This document shows, piece by piece, positions 5,144 to 8,114 of a DNA stretch of 8,114 bases. A program made the translations under genes and the position numbers. The notes under the pieces were generated by a model, which searched no databases, was not told the DNA's origin, and saw nothing but the letters and a program-made list of their open reading frames with translations. The number at the start of each line of letters is the position of its first letter. Position 1 is the first letter of the stretch. The stretch lies in the NCBI GenBank assembly GCA_031276685.1, contig JAISMQ010000162.1, positions 1 to 8,114 of the forward strand. The letters are read 5' to 3'. Source of the stretch: Treponema sp. (GTDB lineage: Bacteria > Spirochaetota > Spirochaetia > Treponematales > Breznakiellaceae).

Positions 5144-5758
5144 ATGAATGAAAAAATGAACAACCTGGTCCCCTATGTCATTGAACAAAGCGGGGCCGGG
5201 GAACGATCCTACGATATTTACTCCCGGCTCCTCAAAGACCGGATCGTGTTTCTGGACGGGGAAATAAACGACCTAAGCGCCGATCTGGTCGTGGCCCAAC
5301 TGCTTTTTTTGGACGGCCAGGATACCGATAAGGATATTAACCTGTACATCAATTCTCCCGGCGGATCGGTTACGGCGGGGCTGGCGATATACGACACCAT
5401 GCAGTACGTCAAGAGCGACGTGCAGACCATCTGCCTGGGCCAGGCCGCCAGCATGGCCGCGCTGATACTTACATCGGGGGCGGCGGGAAAGCGGATGGTG
5501 CTTCCCTCCTCCCGGGTGCTTATCCACCAGCCCTGGGGCGGCGCCCAGGGGCAGGCCCGCGACATCGGTATCCAGTCCCGGGAGATAATCAGGCTGAAAA
5601 AACTCACTATACAATATTTCGCCAAGCATACGGGAAAGGATGCCGAAAAAATGGCCGCCGATATGGAACGGGACTTTTATATGTCCGCGGAGGACGCGGT
5701 TTCCTACGGGGTGGCGGATTCGATCCTGACAAGGGAGAAACATGGCAAAGATACGTAG
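5144..5758 (+). CDS. clpP: ATP-dependent Clp protease proteolytic subunit ClpP
   Basis: The 204-residue product is full length for ClpP, the serine peptidase that forms a double heptameric barrel and degrades proteins fed by ClpX or another Clp ATPase. The catalytic triad is S103 (in GQAASMAA), H128 (LIHQPWGG) and D177 (ERDFYMS), with the same 25- and 49-residue spacings as in E. coli. The N-terminal LVPYVIEQSGAGERSYDIYSRLL is typical, as is the NSPGGSV motif at 70-76. The start is either ATG 5144 or ATG 5156. Neither has a strong Shine-Dalgarno, and the 9-base gap after tig suggests coupling. The propeptide is short, so little or no processing is expected. The 3' end overlaps clpX by 17 bases, as expected for partners made together. 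Confidence 0.97.
   Translation: MNEKMNNLVPYVIEQSGAGERSYDIYSRLLKDRIVFLDGEINDLSADLVVAQLLFLDGQDTDKDINLYINSPGGSVTAGLAIYDTMQYVKSDVQTICLGQAASMAALILTSGAAGKRMVLPSSRVLIHQPWGGAQGQARDIGIQSREIIRLKKLTIQYFAKHTGKDAEKMAADMERDFYMSAEDAVSYGVADSILTREKHGKDT
5731..5737 (+). promoter_or_regulatory. Ribosome binding site of clpX
   Basis: AAGGGAG at 5731-5737 lies 4 bases before ATG 5742, within the end of clpP. It supports the overlapping clpX start. Confidence 0.6.
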
Positions 5759-6995
5759 CGGCTCCGGCAATTACGAACGGATCTGTTCTTTTTGCGGCAA
5801 AAGCGCCGAAATAGCCCGCCGGCTTATCGCCGGCCCCAACGATGTGTTTATCTGCGATGAATGTGTGGAAGTGTGCCGCAAGATCCTGTCCGAAGAGGAA
5901 CACGACCTTTCCACCAAGTTTACCGGGGATATCCCCACCCCGCGGGAAATAAAAAGCTACCTGGATCTCTTTATCATAGGCCAGGACGAGGCGAAGAAGG
6001 CCCTGTCCGTGGCGGTTTACAACCACTACAAGCGGATCGCCAAGACCGCCAAAGAGAATAACGACGTAGAAATTGAAAAATCCAACGTACTCCTGATCGG
6101 CCCCACCGGCACGGGGAAGACCCTGCTGGCAAAGACCCTGGCGAAGAAGCTCAAGGTGCCCTTCGCCATTGTGGACGCCACCACGCTTACGGAAGCGGGC
6201 TACGTGGGGGAAGACGTGGAGAACATCCTCCTCAAACTGATCCAGAGCGCCGGGGGGAGCATCGCCGCCGCGGAACGGGGCATTGTCTACATTGACGAGA
6301 TTGACAAGATCGCCCGCAAGGGGGAAAACGTCTCCATTACGCGGGACGTGTCCGGCGAAGGGGTACAGCAGGCGCTTCTTAAAATAATCGAGGGCACTAT
6401 CGCCTCCGTGCCGCCCCAGGGCGGCAGAAAGCACCCCAACCAGGAGATGATCCGCATTGATACGACGAACATCCTCTTTATCTGCGGCGGCGCCTTTGTC
6501 GGGCTGGAAAAATTTATCGAACAGCGGGTAGTGCAGCACCCCATGGGATTCGGCGCGGAAGCCGGGGGCCGGGGGCAAAAAAGCCAGAAAGAGCTGTTCG
6601 AAGCGCTGCACCCCGATGATCTTATCCACTTTGGGATGATCCCCGAATTTATCGGGCGGCTGCCCATCACCGTAAGCCTTGAAGAACTGAAACGGGACGA
6701 TCTTAAACGGATCATCACCGAGCCCCGGAACGCCATTGTAAAACAGTACCAGGCCTCCCTGGCGATTGACGATGTAAAGCTTGAGTTTACCGAGGGGGCC
6801 ATCGACGCGATTGCCGATACGGCGATCAAGCAGAAAACCGGGGCGCGGGGGCTGCGGGCCATTGTAGAAAAGCTTATGACCGACATCATGTTTGAAATTC
6901 CATCCATCCCCGGAAGCAAGCGGGTAGTTATCACCCAGGACGTGGTGGTAAAGTCGGAAGTTCCCGAGATCCTCCCCTTCCAGAAGAGCGCCTGA
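5742..6995 (+). CDS. clpX: ATP-dependent Clp protease ATP-binding subunit ClpX
   Basis: The 417-residue product is full length for ClpX, a hexameric AAA+ unfoldase that recognises tagged substrates and threads them into ClpP. The N-terminal zinc-binding domain has C15, C18, C38 and C41. The ATPase has Walker A GPTGTGKT (120-127), Walker B VYIDE (182-186), the pore loop GYVGED (153-158), the RKH loop (229-231), arginine finger R306 in EFIGRLP, and sensor 2 R369 in GARGLR. The ClpP-docking tripeptide is M268-G269-F270, a variant of the usual IGF. All catalytic features are intact, so the protein should be active. The gene is coupled to clpP by overlap. The stop at 6993-6995 is one base from the probable lon start. 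Confidence 0.98.
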   Translation: MAKIRSGSGNYERICSFCGKSAEIARRLIAGPNDVFICDECVEVCRKILSEEEHDLSTKFTGDIPTPREIKSYLDLFIIGQDEAKKALSVAVYNHYKRIAKTAKENNDVEIEKSNVLLIGPTGTGKTLLAKTLAKKLKVPFAIVDATTLTEAGYVGEDVENILLKLIQSAGGSIAAAERGIVYIDEIDKIARKGENVSITRDVSGEGVQQALLKIIEGTIASVPPQGGRKHPNQEMIRIDTTNILFICGGAFVGLEKFIEQRVVQHPMGFGAEAGGRGQKSQKELFEALHPDDLIHFGMIPEFIGRLPITVSLEELKRDDLKRIITEPRNAIVKQYQASLAIDDVKLEFTEGAIDAIADTAIKQKTGARGLRAIVEKLMTDIMFEIPSIPGSKRVVITQDVVVKSEVPEILPFQKSA

Positions 6996-6996
6996 T

Positions 6997-8114
6997 GTGA
7001 AACCCTACCAGGGGTTGTTACAGTTCATCGCCGGATTTGGGCACAAAGCGGCGGCGGATCGGGCCCCGCCCGCGGGCAGAAAGCGGGCGGCGGGCAGGGG
7101 GATAATAAAAACAGAAGCCGAAGAACTCGTCCTGTTACCCTTAAAGGACCTGGTTCTCTTTCCCAACACGACGGTCCCGGTTTTTCTTGCCTACCAAAGC
7201 GGAATCATCGCCGTTGAAGAAGCGCTCAGACGGGATCACCGCCTGTTCGCCTCCCGCGTCCTCAACAGCGAAGGCCGCGAAACGATGCTTGCCCAGCCGG
7301 GCCGGGGGGAGGAAGGCTTTCCCGGCCCCCTGTTCCCCGTTTCGGGAACCGCGGCCCGCATTCTCCAGAGACTGCGGCTCCCCGACGGCTCGATCCGCGT
7401 GATACTCCAGGGGGAGTACCGGGGGACCATCGCGGGCATCAGCCGGCGCCCCCTGGGCGGGGCGGGACGCCGCGGGGCCGGGCCGGAAAACGAAATTTTA
7501 AGCTACAACCTGGTCCGGGTAACGGCGATACCCGGCCTTCCGCCCGGCGCGGGGGACACCGGCACGATTGCCATGATCCGCGCAATCCAGCGGGCATTCG
7601 CGCAGTACGCGGAGCTTTCAAAGAAGATCGGCCCCGACATAAGCGCCGCCGTCGAACGGACGGAGAATCCCGAGCGGCTTGCCAACCTTGTCTCCAACGC
7701 CATGGCGATCAACACGGAAAAAAAACAGGCGCTCCTCTCCATCCGGGACGGCGAAACCAGGCTGGAAACGGTTCTTGAAACCCTGGAGATGGAGATAGAG
7801 ATCTACAGCGTCCAGCAGAACATCTCCGGCAAGGTAAAGAGCCGGATGGAAAAGAACCAGCGGGAGTACATACTCCAGGAGCAGCTCAAGGAGATCAACA
7901 AAGAACTGGGCAAGGACGGCGCGGAGGACGAGTACGCCGACCTGGAAAAGGCCGTGGCGGAGCGGAATCCGCCGGAGGAGATCCTTGCCAAAGCCCAAAA
8001 GGAAATCGGCCGCCTGCGCAAGCTCCAGCCCTTTAGCCCGGAGGCGGGGGTGCTGCGGGCCTACGTGGAGTGGATCCGCGACCTGCCCTGGAGCGAATAC
8101 TCCCCGGATTCGGT
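6997..8114 (+). CDS. lon: Lon protease, N-terminal part (3' end outside window)
   Basis: Lon is a homo-oligomeric AAA+ serine/lysine protease that removes misfolded and some regulatory proteins. The frame is open to the window edge (372 codons), covering the N-domain and the following helical region. Family landmarks are LPLKDLVLFP (residues 47-56), the LPDGSIRVILQG segment of the substrate-binding domain, MEKNQREYILQEQLKEI (from 284) and DLPWSEY (from 362). The ATPase and peptidase domains lie beyond the edge. The start is uncertain. GTG 6997, one base after clpX with AGAAGAG upstream, is the best legal start and gives about 42 residues before the Lon domain, rich in Ala, Gly and Arg. No ATG, GTG or TTG sits nearer the domain behind the AGGGGG at 7096-7101 except TTG 7015. 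Start confidence is about 0.5. The family call is firm. Confidence 0.92.
   Translation, partial: MKPYQGLLQFIAGFGHKAAADRAPPAGRKRAAGRGIIKTEAEELVLLPLKDLVLFPNTTVPVFLAYQSGIIAVEEALRRDHRLFASRVLNSEGRETMLAQPGRGEEGFPGPLFPVSGTAARILQRLRLPDGSIRVILQGEYRGTIAGISRRPLGGAGRRGAGPENEILSYNLVRVTAIPGLPPGAGDTGTIAMIRAIQRAFAQYAELSKKIGPDISAAVERTENPERLANLVSNAMAINTEKKQALLSIRDGETRLETVLETLEMEIEIYSVQQNISGKVKSRMEKNQREYILQEQLKEINKELGKDGAEDEYADLEKAVAERNPPEEILAKAQKEIGRLRKLQPFSPEAGVLRAYVEWIRDLPWSEYSPDS
7066..7090 (+). repeat. Strong GC hairpin at the clpX-lon junction
   Basis: CCGCCCGC (7066-7073) and GCGGGCGG (7083-7090) are perfect complements separated by a 9-base loop. No T-run follows, so it is not a standard intrinsic terminator. 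It lies either within the N-terminal extension codons of lon or in an untranslated leader just before AGGGGG (7096-7101). It could stabilise the mRNA, attenuate lon or block its ribosome site, or simply reflect GC-rich coding. Confidence 0.55.

Noticed and set aside
5607..6629. Antisense open frame (340 codons, minus strand) opposite clpP/clpX
   Set aside because: It covers conserved ClpX motifs on the other strand, and no protein family features are visible in it.
7066..7101. GC hairpin between clpX and lon as a terminator
   Set aside because: It is followed by AGGGGGATAATAAAAAC rather than a T-run, and the lon frame is open through it.
1..8114. CRISPR array, insertion sequence, phage or defence system
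   Set aside because: I see no regularly spaced repeats outside the TPR gene, no terminal inverted repeats and no transposase or integrase motifs. All genes with recognisable families are housekeeping.

Overview
This is an 8.1 kb stretch of housekeeping chromosome from a GC-rich bacterium, with every supported gene on the + strand. The set (rsmD, two TPR-type proteins, rlmN, tRNA-Leu, then trigger factor, clpP, clpX and lon) and the protein style suggest a spirochaete of the Treponema group, perhaps a GC-rich gut relative. That placement is inferred from gene order and general resemblance, not from a search. I see no mobile element, CRISPR array, rRNA or phage gene, and no sign of recent transfer.

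Left part (1-846): the C-terminal end of an unrecognised, charged, probably helical protein, then rsmD (16S rRNA guanine-N2 methyltransferase). They are 21 bases apart and in the same reading frame, so they are probably co-transcribed.

Middle part (847-3485): a near-consensus sigma-70 type promoter (TTGACA, 17-base spacer, TATTAT) starts a second unit. It holds a 115-residue TPR-like protein, a 387-residue TPR protein with ten repeats, and rlmN (23S rRNA/tRNA adenine-C2 methyltransferase). The two TPR genes overlap by 8 bases and rlmN follows after 2 bases, so the three look translationally coupled. The larger TPR protein has an alternating A/B repeat pattern with a period near 69 residues and a regularly spaced cysteine cluster at its N-terminus.

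Right part (3486-8114): a candidate promoter at the end of rlmN precedes a class II tRNA-Leu (anticodon UAG). No convincing terminator separates the tRNA from the protein quality-control block tig-clpP-clpX-lon. Trigger factor folds nascent chains at the ribosome exit. ClpX unfolds substrates and feeds them to the ClpP peptidase. Lon is a second ATP-dependent protease, and its ATPase and peptidase domains lie beyond the window. The genes are tightly packed: a 9-base gap between tig and clpP, a 17-base overlap between clpP and clpX, and 1 base from clpX to the probable GTG start of lon. Both tig and lon appear to use GTG starts. Only the lon start is uncertain, because the 40-odd residues before the recognisable Lon domain could instead be a GC-rich leader with a strong hairpin.

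The window is essentially ordinary. The points most worth a second look are the TPR protein architecture, the degenerate prolyl-isomerase site of trigger factor, the unusual RlmN catalytic loop, the tRNA at the head of a protease/chaperone operon, and the clpX-lon junction.
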